Source of the DNA: Desulforapulum autotrophicum
GTDB taxonomy: Bacteria; Desulfobacterota; Desulfobacteria; Desulfobacterales; Desulfolunaceae
Reading direction: 5' to 3'
Length of the DNA: 64,000 bases
NCBI GenBank assembly: GCA_020723285.1
Contig: DYJE01000024.1
Location: forward strand, 17,733-81,732
Made by a program: the position numbers and the translations under genes. This document shows, one piece after another, positions 1 through 9,111 of this stretch; positions within the stretch are counted from its first letter, which is position 1, and the number at the start of each line of letters is the position of its first letter. Below the pieces are notes generated by a model. The model had not been told where the DNA came from and searched no databases. It worked only from the letters and a program-made list of their open reading frames with translations.

Positions 1-1
1 T

Positions 2-637
2 CCAGAGCTTACCTTCACCCTGCCGAAAAAACAGATCGGCAACGGCGTGGTGGACGCCTTCACCCATGTCATGGAACAGTACATGACCTATCCCGTGAAC
101 GCCCACATTCAGGACCGTTTTTCCGAAGGACTGCTGCTCACCCTCATCGACCAGGGGCCCAAAGCGCTCAAAGAGCCGGAAAACTACCACCTCAGGGCCA
201 ACATCATGTGGTGCGCCACCCTGGCTCTGAACGGGCTTATCGGGTCAGGTGTTCCCCAGGACTGGTCAACCCATATGATCGGCCATGAAATCACGGCCCT
301 GTACGGCCTGGACCACGCCCAGACCCTGGCCATTGTCCTTCCTGCCATGCTTACAGTGAGAAAAGCCGATAAAAAAGAAAAACTCCTCCAGTATGGTGAA
401 CGGATCTGGCGAATAACTCAGGGAGATGACGAATCGAGAATGGACGATACCATTGAAAAAACGAAAGAGTTTTTCCATGTCATGGGGTTGAAAACAAGAC
501 TGTCCGATTATGAGATCCCGCACGAAGGCATTGATGCCATCATGACCCAGCTGGGCCGTCACGGCATGGTTCTTTTAGGGGAAAGACAGGATGTTAACCC
601 GGCTGTTTGCCGGAAAGTCCTTGAACTGTGTTATTGA
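2..637 (+). CDS. yqhD: NADPH-dependent aldehyde reductase, YqhD-like iron-containing alcohol dehydrogenase (5' truncated by window)
   Basis: This is the C-terminal part of a group III (iron-type) alcohol dehydrogenase. The frame is open from base 2, so the true start lies left of the window. The motif DAFTHVMEQY, the stretch ALNGLIGSGVPQDW and the metal-site region HMIGHEITALYGLDHAQ match E. coli YqhD closely, as I recall that sequence. Family members reduce short-chain and lipid-peroxidation aldehydes with NADPH in the cytosol, and the histidines of the last motif are the usual metal ligands. About 211 residues are visible of an expected ~390. The next gene is convergent, so this is the end of its transcription unit. 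A butanol-dehydrogenase annotation is possible for the same family. Confidence 0.9.
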   Translation, partial: PELTFTLPKKQIGNGVVDAFTHVMEQYMTYPVNAHIQDRFSEGLLLTLIDQGPKALKEPENYHLRANIMWCATLALNGLIGSGVPQDWSTHMIGHEITALYGLDHAQTLAIVLPAMLTVRKADKKEKLLQYGERIWRITQGDDESRMDDTIEKTKEFFHVMGLKTRLSDYEIPHEGIDAIMTQLGRHGMVLLGERQDVNPAVCRKVLELCY

Positions 638-918
638 TGGATTGTTTTTATAAAAAAAAAGGAACTTGCGGAAAACGGCACTGAACTTTCACACCGGCTC
701 TCTGCTTCCGATGGGAAAAATCCAGCGACGAATTTCCGCAAGCTCTTCACTCTCAGGTATCTGTGATGATTTTCTGTGAGGTGTGGGCTCTGAGCCCGCA
801 AGAAGTCACATCGTTAAGGAGACACACCGGCTCTGCGTTTCCGGTGTGGGGTGGTCTTTACGGACGTTGAAAGCTTCTTGCAGACTCTTCACCACTAGCA
901 ATCGTTAAAGAAAAGGGA
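638..918. other. Convergent intergenic region with hairpins and a diverged duplication
   Basis: No gene is seen here. The region separates the yqhD-like gene from the convergent MFS gene. It contains a perfect 8-bp hairpin (CACACCGG at 823-830 with CCGGTGTG at 841-848), a compact palindrome GGGCTCTGAGCCC at 785-797, and a long-range inverted pair (CTTGCGGAAA near 664 with TTTCCGCAAG near 731). The 12-mer CACACCGGCTCT occurs at 690-701 and again at 823-834, each followed about 45 nt later by a related CTCTTCAC block, which suggests an old tandem duplication. It may end transcription from both sides, but no hairpin has a clean T-run. Confidence 0.5.
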
Positions 919-2250
919 TTATTTTCCGCTTTCCTCCTGTATTTTTTCACCACCATCAGCCATGGTCAAACCGAGACCGGGCTGAAAAATCGCTTCTTCC
1001 GGAGCTTCTTCCTTGTCTTTCTTCGTGATCAATGTGACGGTCATCATGGAACTGATGGTCAGAAGAATGGCCGCGACGATAAACGAAGATGTCATGCTGC
1101 CGGTCAGAGCGTTCATCATCTGGGACACGCGGCTGAGAACAAAACCACCCACGCCCCAGGCTGTAAAGAGAATGCCGTAATTGACACCGTAACCTTTGAA
1201 GCCCCAGAGATCCTTGGCGATGGATGGGAAAAGGGCAAGGTTCGCGCCGTAATTGAAGCCGATAAAGGTTGCAAGAAGGACGATAACCACGGCTGCGGTG
1301 TGTTCACCGCCCACAAGGGGAATGGAGGCCAGCATCAGAACGGCCTGGAACAGATGAACACCCAGGATGGTCTGGTTTCTGCCGAACTTGTCGGACAGAA
1401 CGCCCGTGATGATGCGTCCGCCGGCGTTACCCACAGCCATGATGGCCACGGCGATAAAGGCCAGATCGCCCATGCTGTGCTTCGCAATGCCCGCCACGCT
1501 TGAAATCACCATCAATCCGGCACCGGCACCGACAAAATAAATGACCCAGAGTTTCCAGAAGGTCATGGTTTTTAAAATTTCATTCCAGGGGACATCGTTA
1601 TATGCAGCTTTTTTTCCAGCGGCATTTTTGGCTGTTTCAACAGGAACATACCCTTCGGGAGGATTCACAAGCAGCATGGCGAGACCGCATACCACCACGA
1701 TAAAAGCCACACCGTATATAAACATGGCCTGATTGACACCGAAGTTCTTGATCAGGTAGCCTGAAAGAGGTGCGATATAGACAGGGGCAAGGCCGAAACC
1801 CGCAACGATGATACCGGCGATAAGGCCGGTTTTTGAAGAGGGAAACCATTTAAGCCCCGGAGGCGTGGTGGCGGAATAGCCAAAACCCATCCCGGTTCCG
1901 GCCAGAAGTCCGAAACCCAGAACCCATGCCCAGTAGCTGGTTGTGGTTGAAATCCATATCAGTCCCAGGCCGACCATCAGCCCCCCCGCGAATGCGGTCA
2001 GCCTGGGGCCGAATTTATCCTGGCATTTGCCCGCGATGATCATAGAGAATGCAAAGGCCAGGCAACACAGCGAATAAGGGTCGTTGAGATTGGCAGTATT
2101 CCAGGAGAAAGCGCCCTCACCGCCAGTTTTGATGGATGTTTCGATGGCAGCTTTGAAAATACTCCAGGCATAAAGAATCCCAAGGGCAAGATTGATTCCC
2201 ACACCCGCCCAGGTTACAGTCCATCCTTTATTTTTCACTGATTCTGCCAT
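919..2250 (-). CDS. MFS transporter, oxalate/formate antiporter (OFA) family
   Basis: A 443-residue integral inner-membrane carrier with about 12 hydrophobic segments. The N-terminal motif GVGINLALGILYAWSIF and the loop KWFPSSKTGLIAG are characteristic of the OFA branch (TIGR04259-type proteins), which exchanges or imports small mono- and dicarboxylates such as oxalate, formate or lactate. The substrate cannot be read from the sequence. The start at 2250 is supported by GGAGG eight bases upstream on the minus strand. The gene stands alone, with its own sigma-70-like promoter (2328-2357) and an inverted repeat in its leader (2291-2314) that could be an operator. The C-terminal tail is hydrophilic and acidic. 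Confidence 0.9.
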   Translation of the reverse strand: MAESVKNKGWTVTWAGVGINLALGILYAWSIFKAAIETSIKTGGEGAFSWNTANLNDPYSLCCLAFAFSMIIAGKCQDKFGPRLTAFAGGLMVGLGLIWISTTTSYWAWVLGFGLLAGTGMGFGYSATTPPGLKWFPSSKTGLIAGIIVAGFGLAPVYIAPLSGYLIKNFGVNQAMFIYGVAFIVVVCGLAMLLVNPPEGYVPVETAKNAAGKKAAYNDVPWNEILKTMTFWKLWVIYFVGAGAGLMVISSVAGIAKHSMGDLAFIAVAIMAVGNAGGRIITGVLSDKFGRNQTILGVHLFQAVLMLASIPLVGGEHTAAVVIVLLATFIGFNYGANLALFPSIAKDLWGFKGYGVNYGILFTAWGVGGFVLSRVSQMMNALTGSMTSSFIVAAILLTISSMMTVTLITKKDKEEAPEEAIFQPGLGLTMADGGEKIQEESGK

Positions 2251-2290
2251 GCGTCCTCCAAAACCATTTCGTGTTACGTGTAAATTTTTT

Positions 2291-2314
2291 ATTCATTCCA
2301 CCTTTGGAATAAAT
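2291..2314 (-). promoter_or_regulatory. Inverted repeat in the leader of the MFS gene, possible operator
   Basis: The arms ATTCATTCCA and TGGAATAAAT pair over 10 nt with one mismatch around a 4-nt centre (CCTT). The repeat lies just downstream of the predicted start site of the MFS promoter and upstream of its ribosome-binding site. A repressor operator or a leader hairpin is equally possible. The regulator is unknown. Confidence 0.4.
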
Positions 2315-2327
2315 CAAAAAGTCCTTT

Positions 2328-2357
2328 TTTATACGGGTTCGGTGTTAGTTTTGTCAA
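2328..2357 (-). promoter_or_regulatory. Sigma-70-like promoter of the MFS transporter gene
   Basis: On the minus strand a consensus -35 TTGACA (2357-2352) is followed after 18 nt by TATAAA (2333-2328). Transcription would start near 2321, giving a ~70-nt leader before the ATG at 2250. The rest of the 2251-2553 gap is AT-rich, and no other element in it can be supported. Confidence 0.7.
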
Positions 2358-2553
2358 CATTTTCTTTTCACAAAATCTAACAATGTTTATTTTATTTACA
2401 CTCCACCCATTCATTCAGTGAAATGAAAAAACAAGTGACAGAAACCCAAAATGTTTTATATTGTGTCACCTTTTTAAAATGTTTAAGATAACCCTCCTTG
2501 ATTGAAGGATTATCCCCTGATCATAAAACCGTTTGTATAATGAGGAGTAAATA

Positions 2554-3411
2554 ATGATTCACGACAGTATGGACAGCGCAAAGAAAAAAACAGCCTGTGG
2601 TGGCGGCATGGCCTCGGCAGCGGACAAGCAGCAGGACATGATCCGCGAAACCCTATCGAAAATCAAAAACAAGATTTTCATCATGAGCGGAAAAGGCGGC
2701 GTGGGAAAAAGCAGTATCGCCGCAAATATCGCCACAGGCCTTGCCGACAAGGGATTCAAGACCGGTCTTATGGACGTGGACCTCCATGGCCCGAGTATCG
2801 CAAAAATCATGGGTCTTGACGGTATGCTCGGGATTTCTCCCAATCGCAAGCTCCTTCCATATAAACACAGCGAGAACCTCGGTGTGGTCTCCATGCAGTC
2901 CCTCATGCAGGACGCCGATCAGGCCGTGATCTGGAGAGGCCCGGCAAAAGCCGGAATGATTCAGCAGTTTGTGGGCCAGGTTGAATGGGGAAACCTTGAC
3001 TTTCTTATCATCGACGCCCCTCCAGGCACCGGTGACGAACCCCTCACCGTGGTCCAGACCGTCACCGACGCCCAGGCCATCGTGGTGACCACTCCCCAGG
3101 AAGTGGCGCTTTCCGACGTTCGGAAATCCATCAATTTCTGTGAAACCGTCAAACTGCCGGTCATCGGCCTCATTGAAAACATGGGTCCGTTCAAATGCCC
3201 CGGCTGCGACCACGTCATCGCCCTGTTCAAAAGCGGCGGCGGAATCAAAACAGCCGAAGCCATGAACATCAAGTTTCTTGGGACTCTTCCCTTCAGCCCG
3301 GAAGTGGTGATCGCCTCCGATGACGGAACCCCCATCATCACCAAAAACCGAAACAACGATTTCTCCATGGCCCTTGATGCGATCATCGGAAACATTGTGG
3401 CTTCACTGTAA
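2554..3411 (+). CDS. Mrp/NBP35-family iron-sulfur carrier P-loop ATPase
   Basis: A 285-residue cytosolic ATPase of the Mrp/NBP35/ApbC group, which holds and transfers Fe-S clusters to apoproteins. The deviant Walker A motif GKGGVGKS is at residues 46-53, followed by MDVDLHGPS and DAPPGTGDEP, all diagnostic of the family. A CPGC pair (Cys215 and Cys218) is the cluster-bridging motif at the dimer interface. One further cysteine (Cys15, ACGGG) lies in the N-terminal extension, a reduced form of the Nbp35 cluster tail. The start follows GAGGAG. The gene stands alone, divergent from the MFS gene and followed by a strong hairpin at 3550-3581. Confidence 0.92.
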   Translation: MIHDSMDSAKKKTACGGGMASAADKQQDMIRETLSKIKNKIFIMSGKGGVGKSSIAANIATGLADKGFKTGLMDVDLHGPSIAKIMGLDGMLGISPNRKLLPYKHSENLGVVSMQSLMQDADQAVIWRGPAKAGMIQQFVGQVEWGNLDFLIIDAPPGTGDEPLTVVQTVTDAQAIVVTTPQEVALSDVRKSINFCETVKLPVIGLIENMGPFKCPGCDHVIALFKSGGGIKTAEAMNIKFLGTLPFSPEVVIASDDGTPIITKNRNNDFSMALDAIIGNIVASL

Positions 3412-3549
3412 TCCCGATGCCGTTTTCCTTGAGGACTTTTTTTGCACAGGGCTTTCAAACGCCGGTAACGCGGCGAATGAAAGCCCGCCCCACAGCGCTA
3501 ATTCCATGTTGCAATCAAGATGAAACCCATGGTTTTTTGGCAGCGTGGT

Positions 3550-3581
3550 GCAGCAGGTCGGGCTCACGCCCGACCTGCTGC
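3550..3581. repeat. Perfect 13-bp palindrome, REP-like
   Basis: The arms GCAGCAGGTCGGG (3550-3562) and CCCGACCTGCTGC (3569-3581) pair perfectly around a 6-nt loop. There is no T-run, so it is not a classical terminator. The core GGTCGGG...CCCGACC is shared with the palindromes at 25596-25615 and 33844-33863. Confidence 0.75.
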
Positions 3582-3661
3582 GTTAAAATCCCGGTAAAGA
3601 GCCATCCTGAAAGCGAACCGTTTGATATGACGGGACTAAAAAAACCAGAGGAGCGCGGATA

Positions 3662-4834
3662 TTGAAACCCGACACACACGCGGTCGATCCGGCAAGGATC
3701 AGAAAACGCCTGGAAGAAAAAGAGCGGGTCACCCTTTCACCCCATGGTGCATTCAGCTGTGATGCGTTGCGGTCCCGGCCTGACGAGACAGCCGGAAAGG
3801 GTTACCGTCTCCCCTATTCCATCGACACCGACCGGATACTCCACTCCCACGCCTTTACCCGGTACATCGACAAAACCCAGGTTTTTTCGCTGATCCCTAA
3901 CGACCACATCACCCACCGGGTTCTCCATGTCCAGCTGGTTTCACGCATCGCGAGGACCATCGGCCGAGCCCTTGACCTGAACGAAGACCTTATCGAAGCG
4001 GTGGCGCTGGGTCACGACATCGGGCACACCCCCTTCGGCCATGACGGAGAGCGTTATCTTTCAGCACTCTGCACCGAACATGGCATTGGTGAATTTCACC
4101 ACAATATCCAAAGCGTCCGGTTTCTGGACCGGATAGAGAACCATGGAAAAGGATGGAACCTCTGTGTTCAGACCCTGGACGGGATATTCTGTCACAACGG
4201 GGAAATCCACGACACCTGTCTTGAACCCGCCACCGATAAAACCCCTGATGATCTCAGACGGGAAATAGACGACCAGAACCGGGGGATGATCGTCCGTCCA
4301 CGGCCCATGACCCTTGAAAGCTGCGTGGTCAGAATGGCGGACACCATCAGTTATCTTGGAAGAGACATAGACGATGCCATCCGTCTGGGTCTTCTTCAAC
4401 GTTCCGATCTGCCCAGAGAAGCCACGGATGTCCTGGGTGACACCAACGGAACCATGGTCTACACCATGGTGACGGATATCATCCACAACAGCCTTGACCG
4501 GAATGCCATCGCGTATTCGGAAGATATTTCACGGGCCATCCGCATCCTGAAGGCGTTCAACTTAAGAACCATCTACAAAAACCCCAAAGCCAAGCAGCAT
4601 CTGTCAAACATCGAAGATCTTTTCAAGCGCCTTTTTTCCACATACATGGAAGACCTGGAAAAAGAGAACGGAGCCTCGGCCATTCATGCCGGCTACCTTT
4701 CACACATGGATGACGCATATATTCATGAAACACCCCATGCGGCCAAAGTCCGTGATTTTATCGCCGGCATGACGGACAGGTACTTTATCCAGCAGTGTCC
4801 GGCCCATCTTCGGCCTGAACAGGCGGGTGCGTGA
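3662..4834 (+). CDS. dgt: Deoxyguanosinetriphosphate triphosphohydrolase-like HD-domain protein
   Basis: A 390-residue HD-superfamily phosphohydrolase. The metal-binding core GHDIGHTPFGHDGE sits near residues 117-130, preceded by HVQLVSRIARTIGRAL, which supplies the first histidine. The FTRYIDKTQVF region near the N terminus is typical of the dGTPase group, which hydrolyses dNTPs to deoxynucleoside and tripolyphosphate. It is shorter than E. coli Dgt (~500 residues) and closer to the dGTPase-like type found in many delta-proteobacteria. The start is TTG at 3662, chosen because GAGGAG lies eight bases upstream. The next gene begins only 3 nt after the stop, so they are probably co-transcribed. 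Confidence 0.9.
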   Translation: MKPDTHAVDPARIRKRLEEKERVTLSPHGAFSCDALRSRPDETAGKGYRLPYSIDTDRILHSHAFTRYIDKTQVFSLIPNDHITHRVLHVQLVSRIARTIGRALDLNEDLIEAVALGHDIGHTPFGHDGERYLSALCTEHGIGEFHHNIQSVRFLDRIENHGKGWNLCVQTLDGIFCHNGEIHDTCLEPATDKTPDDLRREIDDQNRGMIVRPRPMTLESCVVRMADTISYLGRDIDDAIRLGLLQRSDLPREATDVLGDTNGTMVYTMVTDIIHNSLDRNAIAYSEDISRAIRILKAFNLRTIYKNPKAKQHLSNIEDLFKRLFSTYMEDLEKENGASAIHAGYLSHMDDAYIHETPHAAKVRDFIAGMTDRYFIQQCPAHLRPEQAGA

Positions 4835-4837
4835 TAT

Positions 4838-5575
4838 ATGTTCAACTCCAGAGATTCATACAGAAAGTGCGTTGAACGAAACGGTCTTATCTCGTTCATC
4901 GTCACCGCCTGCCAGACCAATCTCCAGATTCTGGCAGACCATGATCTCACAGCGGAAGCCATGGAAAGCCTTCTGATGTACCGTGGCCATCTTGAATCTT
5001 ATATCCATGACCATCCCGAATTCGCCACAACCCTTGTGCCTTATCCCATGGCCGGACCGGCTCCGAAAATCGTGCGGGATATGGCGGCGGCCGCAGAACG
5101 GGCCGGCGTGGGTCCCATGGCGGCGGTGGCGGGTGCCGTGGCCGAATACGTGGGGCGTGATCTGTCCAAACATTCCGGAGAAGTAATCATTGAAAATGGC
5201 GGTGACACATACATCCATGTCAAAGAACCCCTCACCGTGGCCATTGCCGCCGGCGACTCCCCTTTGAGCATGAATGTGGGCCTCCGCTTCAACCGGACTG
5301 AAAAGCCTTTTTCAGTGTGCACATCTTCCGGAACCGTCGGTCACTCCTTGAGTTTCGGAAAAGCCGACGCCGTCTGCATCGTCTCCGATTCAGCCCTGAT
5401 TGCCGATGCGGCGGCCACAGCCGTGGGCAACCGAGTCCGTACCGGACGTGACATTGACCATGCCATCCGTTTCGGCAGGGGCATCAACGGAGTGGATGGC
5501 ATCGTGATCATCCAAGGAAAGGACATGGGACTCTGGGGAGACGTGGAGCTGGTCCGCCTGGCAAAAAAACCTTGA
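4838..5575 (+). CDS. UPF0280 family protein (COG2122, ApbE-like fold)
   Basis: A 245-residue conserved protein of the UPF0280 family, found mainly in sulfate reducers, methanogens and other anaerobes. The motifs VGPMAAVAGAVAEYVGRDL, ENGGDTYIH and TSSGTVGHS define the family and resemble the ApbE flavin-transferase fold, but no flavinylation activity has been firmly assigned. It starts 3 nt after the dgt stop with no strong ribosome-binding site of its own, which suggests translational coupling. There is no signal peptide or membrane segment. Its function is unknown; a role in cofactor or redox metabolism is only a guess from distribution. Confidence 0.85.
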   Translation: MFNSRDSYRKCVERNGLISFIVTACQTNLQILADHDLTAEAMESLLMYRGHLESYIHDHPEFATTLVPYPMAGPAPKIVRDMAAAAERAGVGPMAAVAGAVAEYVGRDLSKHSGEVIIENGGDTYIHVKEPLTVAIAAGDSPLSMNVGLRFNRTEKPFSVCTSSGTVGHSLSFGKADAVCIVSDSALIADAAATAVGNRVRTGRDIDHAIRFGRGINGVDGIVIIQGKDMGLWGDVELVRLAKKP

Positions 5576-5797
5576 TATTTGCCGTTGAAAAGCGTAATTC
5601 AAACACCATCAAAAGCACCCGAATTCCAGACAAAATCCTGCAAGCGGGCCTGTTTTTTTTAATCACCGGCATTTTTTACATGCATAAAAAAACAATGAGC
5701 CCCTCTTGAAGTGCTTGTATAATTTTATTATGGTGGCTATAAAAAAAGACCGGTTGATATTAAACTCGAATGCAATTGACTCAGGGAGACTTCACGA

Positions 5798-6232
5798 ATG
5801 AATAAAATAAAATACCTGCTTTATCTTGTATTGATCATTGCACTCGCCATTCTTGTGGCTGAGAACTTCGCTTTTTTCAGTGCCAAACAGGCTCTTGTTT
5901 TCAACCTTAAATACAAAGTCTACAACCTGCCGGCCATCCCTGCCGGGCTTTTCATTTTCGGCGCTTTTGTTGTGGGGTATTTCTTCGCCTACATCAACGG
6001 ACTTTTCCTCCGCTTCCATACAAACCGTACCGTCAAGACGCTGAACGCACGCATGAAAGCTCAGCTTGCCGAACTGGCCTCTCTGAGAAAGGAAGTGGAA
6101 TTCCTTCAGAGGAATCCTGCAAAAAAGGCTGAACCCCCAAGAAAAGAAAAAGACGAACAACCGGTGGAAACAAAATCCGAAAAGACCGAACCCGCCGCTG
6201 ATGTCATCAGTCAGGCCGTCGCTCAGAACTGA
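5798..6232 (+). CDS. LapA-domain (DUF1049) membrane protein
   Basis: A 144-residue inner-membrane protein with two hydrophobic helices (about residues 5-25 and 45-68), a short coiled-coil stretch (KTLNARMKAQLAELASLRKEV) and a charged, Lys/Glu-rich tail. This is the layout of the LapA/DUF1049 family, whose enterobacterial member works with LapB to control LPS synthesis. The GGGAG ribosome-binding site is well placed. No LapB partner lies beside it here, so the LPS link is an inference from the family. A TATAAT at 5718-5723 lies upstream without a convincing -35 box. Confidence 0.75.
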   Translation: MNKIKYLLYLVLIIALAILVAENFAFFSAKQALVFNLKYKVYNLPAIPAGLFIFGAFVVGYFFAYINGLFLRFHTNRTVKTLNARMKAQLAELASLRKEVEFLQRNPAKKAEPPRKEKDEQPVETKSEKTEPAADVISQAVAQN

Positions 6233-6388
6233 CGCGACTTTTTTTCATCACGGCCTGGCGTGCCATACCCAGGCAGCCCATTGCCACTCATCATCCCGGT
6301 CGGAGCCGTCTCCGGCCGGACGCGATCACCCTAAACGGCGTTTCGTTAAACGAATCAGCCATTTCATGTACGCACCATTTTGATTCCT

Positions 6389-9079
6389 ATGACCCAGCCC
6401 CCCGCAACCCCCATGATGGCCCAATACCTGAGAATCAAGGACAAGCATCCGGATTCCATATTGTTTTACCGGATGGGCGATTTTTACGAGATGTTTTTCG
6501 ACGACGCGGTGGCCGCTTCGGAAATCCTTGAAATCACGCTGACATCCAGAGACAAAAAATCCGACAATCCCGTTCCCATGTGCGGGGTGCCGGTCAAAGC
6601 CGCCGACGCCTATATCGCCAAACTCATCGGAAACGGCCGGAAAGTGTCCGTATGCGAACAGGTGGAAGACCCTTCGGCAGCCAAAGGGCTTGTCAAGCGG
6701 GAGGTGGTGCGAATCATCACACCGGGCATGATTCTCGACAACACCCTTCTGGACGCCCGGTCCAACAATTACATTGTAAGCTACAACAGGAAAAACAGCG
6801 TCACCGGTCTCGCCTGCCTGGATATTTCAACCGGAACATTCAGGCTCTGCGAATCCCAGGACGCCAAATCCATTCTTGACGAAGCCCTGAAGCTTTCTCC
6901 CAGCGAGCTCCTGCTGCCCGAATCCTGGAAACACGACCCGTCGTACCGAAGGTTGATGGACGCCTTTTCAGGCACGGCCGTGACGTACATCGACGACCGG
7001 GAATTTGAATACCGCAAAAGCCGTGAGCGGCTCATCGAGCAGTTCAACACAAGGTCCCTGGAGGGCTTCGGGTGTGAAGACCTGAAAGCGGGAGTCGGCG
7101 CTGCCGGGGCCCTGATATACTATGTTCTTGAAACCCAGCTGAGAAAAATCGAACACATCGAGGGCATCGAGACCTACACCCTGGGACGCAGCCTGATCCT
7201 TGACGACACCAGCCTCAGAAACCTTGAACTGACCCAGAACATCCGTAACGGAACCCGCGCGGGAACCCTCATCGGCGTCCTTGACAAAACCGCCACCTCC
7301 ATGGGCGGGCGACTTCTGAAATCCTGGCTGACCTATCCCCTGATCAGCATGGATGAAATCACCCGGCGCCTGGACGCCGTTGAAGAAGCCAAAGACAGGA
7401 TGACCGAACGCGAGGCCATACGGAACCATCTCAAAGCTGTGTACGACCTTGAACGCCTGTCCAGCAAGATTTCCATGGGCCAGTCCAACGCCCGGGATCT
7501 CACCGCCATGAAGCAGAGCCTTTCCGTGGTGCCCGAGATCTTCGAGCAGCTCAGCCTGTTCGCATCTTCCATGTATTTCAGCCCGGTACAGCTTGAACCC
7601 CTGATGGACCTGACGGACCTCATCGAACGGGCGATCCGTGAAGACGCACCTCCCCTGCTCACCGAAGGCGGGATCATCAAAACAGGATATGACGAGGATC
7701 TGGACGAGCTGATCCGCCTGAGCCGAGACGGCCGAAGCTATATCGCCGAGTTGGAAGTCCGTGAAAAAAAGAATACGGGCCTCAGCTCCCTTAAAGTGCG
7801 GTACAACAAGGTTTTCGGCTATTACATCGAGCTGTCCAAAGGCCAGGCCAAAGACGCACCGGACCATTACATCCGCAAGCAGACCCTGGTGAACGCGGAG
7901 AGGTACATCACCGAAGACCTGAAACATTTCGAAACCCGTGTCCTCGAAGCCCAGGAGAAACGCGCGACTCGGGAGTACGAGATCTATTCCACCGTCAAGG
8001 ACAGGGTTGTGGACAACATTCCCGCTATCCAGGCCGTGGCCAGACATCTGGCCCAGGTGGATGTGCTCCTGACCTTTGCGGACATCGCCGACCACAACGG
8101 ATACACGCGGCCAGCTATCACCGATGACGGAATCATCCACATCGAGGACGGTCGCCATCCCGTGGTGGAGCAGATGATCAAAGGCGAACGTTATGTTCCC
8201 AACACCATCCACCTGGACAACCAGGAAAACCAAGTCCTTCTGATCACCGGCCCCAACATGGCCGGAAAATCCACCGTACTGCGCCAGGTGGCGCTGATCA
8301 CCCTGATGGCCCAGACCGGCTGCTTTGTTCCGGCCTCTTCCGCGTCCATTTCCGTGACGGACAGGATCTTCACCCGGGTCGGGGCTCTGGACAATCTGTC
8401 CCAGGGCCAGAGCACATTCATGGTGGAAATGGAGGAGACAGCCAACATCCTGAACAACGCCACACCCAACAGCCTGATCATCATGGATGAAATCGGACGT
8501 GGCACCAGCACCTTCGACGGTCTTTCCATTGCCTGGGCCGTGGCGGAATACCTTCACGATCTTGAGGGCAAAGGGGTTAAAACCCTGTTCGCCACCCACT
8601 ACCACGAACTGACGGAGCTGGCACGTTCCAAACCCAGGGTCAAAAATTTCAACATCGCCGTCAAGGAATGGAACGAAACCATCATCTTTCTCCGTAAACT
8701 CGCGGAAGGAGCCACCAACAGGAGTTACGGTATTCAGGTGGCCAGACTGGCCGGTGTGCCCGGCTCCATTATTTCCAGGGCCAAAAAAGTACTGACCACA
8801 CTGGAGGAGGATTCCGAAGGATTAAACCGCTGTCTCGGCCAGAGTCTTGACAGCCTGTCCTCAGAATCTGGCCGCTCAAAAGGAGTTTCGTCATCCAAAG
8901 ACAGGGACGGCCGGAAAAAACCTGTTCAGCTCAGCCTTTTCAAAAAACCTCAGCATCCGGTGATACAACGGTTGCAAAATATCGATATTTCTGCAATGAC
9001 ACCTCTTGAAGCGTTGAACCTGCTCCATGAACTGTCGGAAAAGGCCGCTGACGTTCTTGATGAAAATGGCGGATATTGA
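6389..9079 (+). CDS. mutS: DNA mismatch repair protein MutS
   Basis: An ~896-residue mismatch-recognition ATPase. The N-terminal mismatch-binding domain carries FYEMF, whose Phe stacks on the mispaired base and whose Glu contacts it. Connector, lever and clamp domains follow. The ABC-type ATPase has Walker A GPNMAGKST, Walker B IIMDEIGRGTST and the dimer-interface THYHEL motif. The tail holds the usual Ser-rich linker and a short helical region near the C terminus (dimer/tetramer region). I chose ATG 6389 rather than an in-frame TTG nine bases earlier; neither has a good ribosome-binding site. It partners with MutL, which is not in this window. Confidence 0.96.
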   Translation: MTQPPATPMMAQYLRIKDKHPDSILFYRMGDFYEMFFDDAVAASEILEITLTSRDKKSDNPVPMCGVPVKAADAYIAKLIGNGRKVSVCEQVEDPSAAKGLVKREVVRIITPGMILDNTLLDARSNNYIVSYNRKNSVTGLACLDISTGTFRLCESQDAKSILDEALKLSPSELLLPESWKHDPSYRRLMDAFSGTAVTYIDDREFEYRKSRERLIEQFNTRSLEGFGCEDLKAGVGAAGALIYYVLETQLRKIEHIEGIETYTLGRSLILDDTSLRNLELTQNIRNGTRAGTLIGVLDKTATSMGGRLLKSWLTYPLISMDEITRRLDAVEEAKDRMTEREAIRNHLKAVYDLERLSSKISMGQSNARDLTAMKQSLSVVPEIFEQLSLFASSMYFSPVQLEPLMDLTDLIERAIREDAPPLLTEGGIIKTGYDEDLDELIRLSRDGRSYIAELEVREKKNTGLSSLKVRYNKVFGYYIELSKGQAKDAPDHYIRKQTLVNAERYITEDLKHFETRVLEAQEKRATREYEIYSTVKDRVVDNIPAIQAVARHLAQVDVLLTFADIADHNGYTRPAITDDGIIHIEDGRHPVVEQMIKGERYVPNTIHLDNQENQVLLITGPNMAGKSTVLRQVALITLMAQTGCFVPASSASISVTDRIFTRVGALDNLSQGQSTFMVEMEETANILNNATPNSLIIMDEIGRGTSTFDGLSIAWAVAEYLHDLEGKGVKTLFATHYHELTELARSKPRVKNFNIAVKEWNETIIFLRKLAEGATNRSYGIQVARLAGVPGSIISRAKKVLTTLEEDSEGLNRCLGQSLDSLSSESGRSKGVSSSKDRDGRKKPVQLSLFKKPQHPVIQRLQNIDISAMTPLEALNLLHELSEKAADVLDENGGY

Positions 9080-9111
9080 ATAACACTGCCATGTAAAACC
9101 CTGGGGGATGA

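Noticed and set aside
2536..2541. TATAAT just before the Mrp-family gene
   Set aside because: It is adjacent to the ribosome-binding site, would leave a leader of only a few bases, and has no -35 box at a usable distance.
5718..5723. TATAAT upstream of the LapA-domain gene
   Set aside because: No -35 hexamer at 16-18 nt and no exact extended -10; in AT-rich sequence this may be chance, so no promoter is called.
6968..8605. 545-codon open frame on the minus strand
   Set aside because: It is the antisense shadow of mutS; composition is His/Asp/Val-rich as expected from complementing a GC-rich gene, and no family motif is present.
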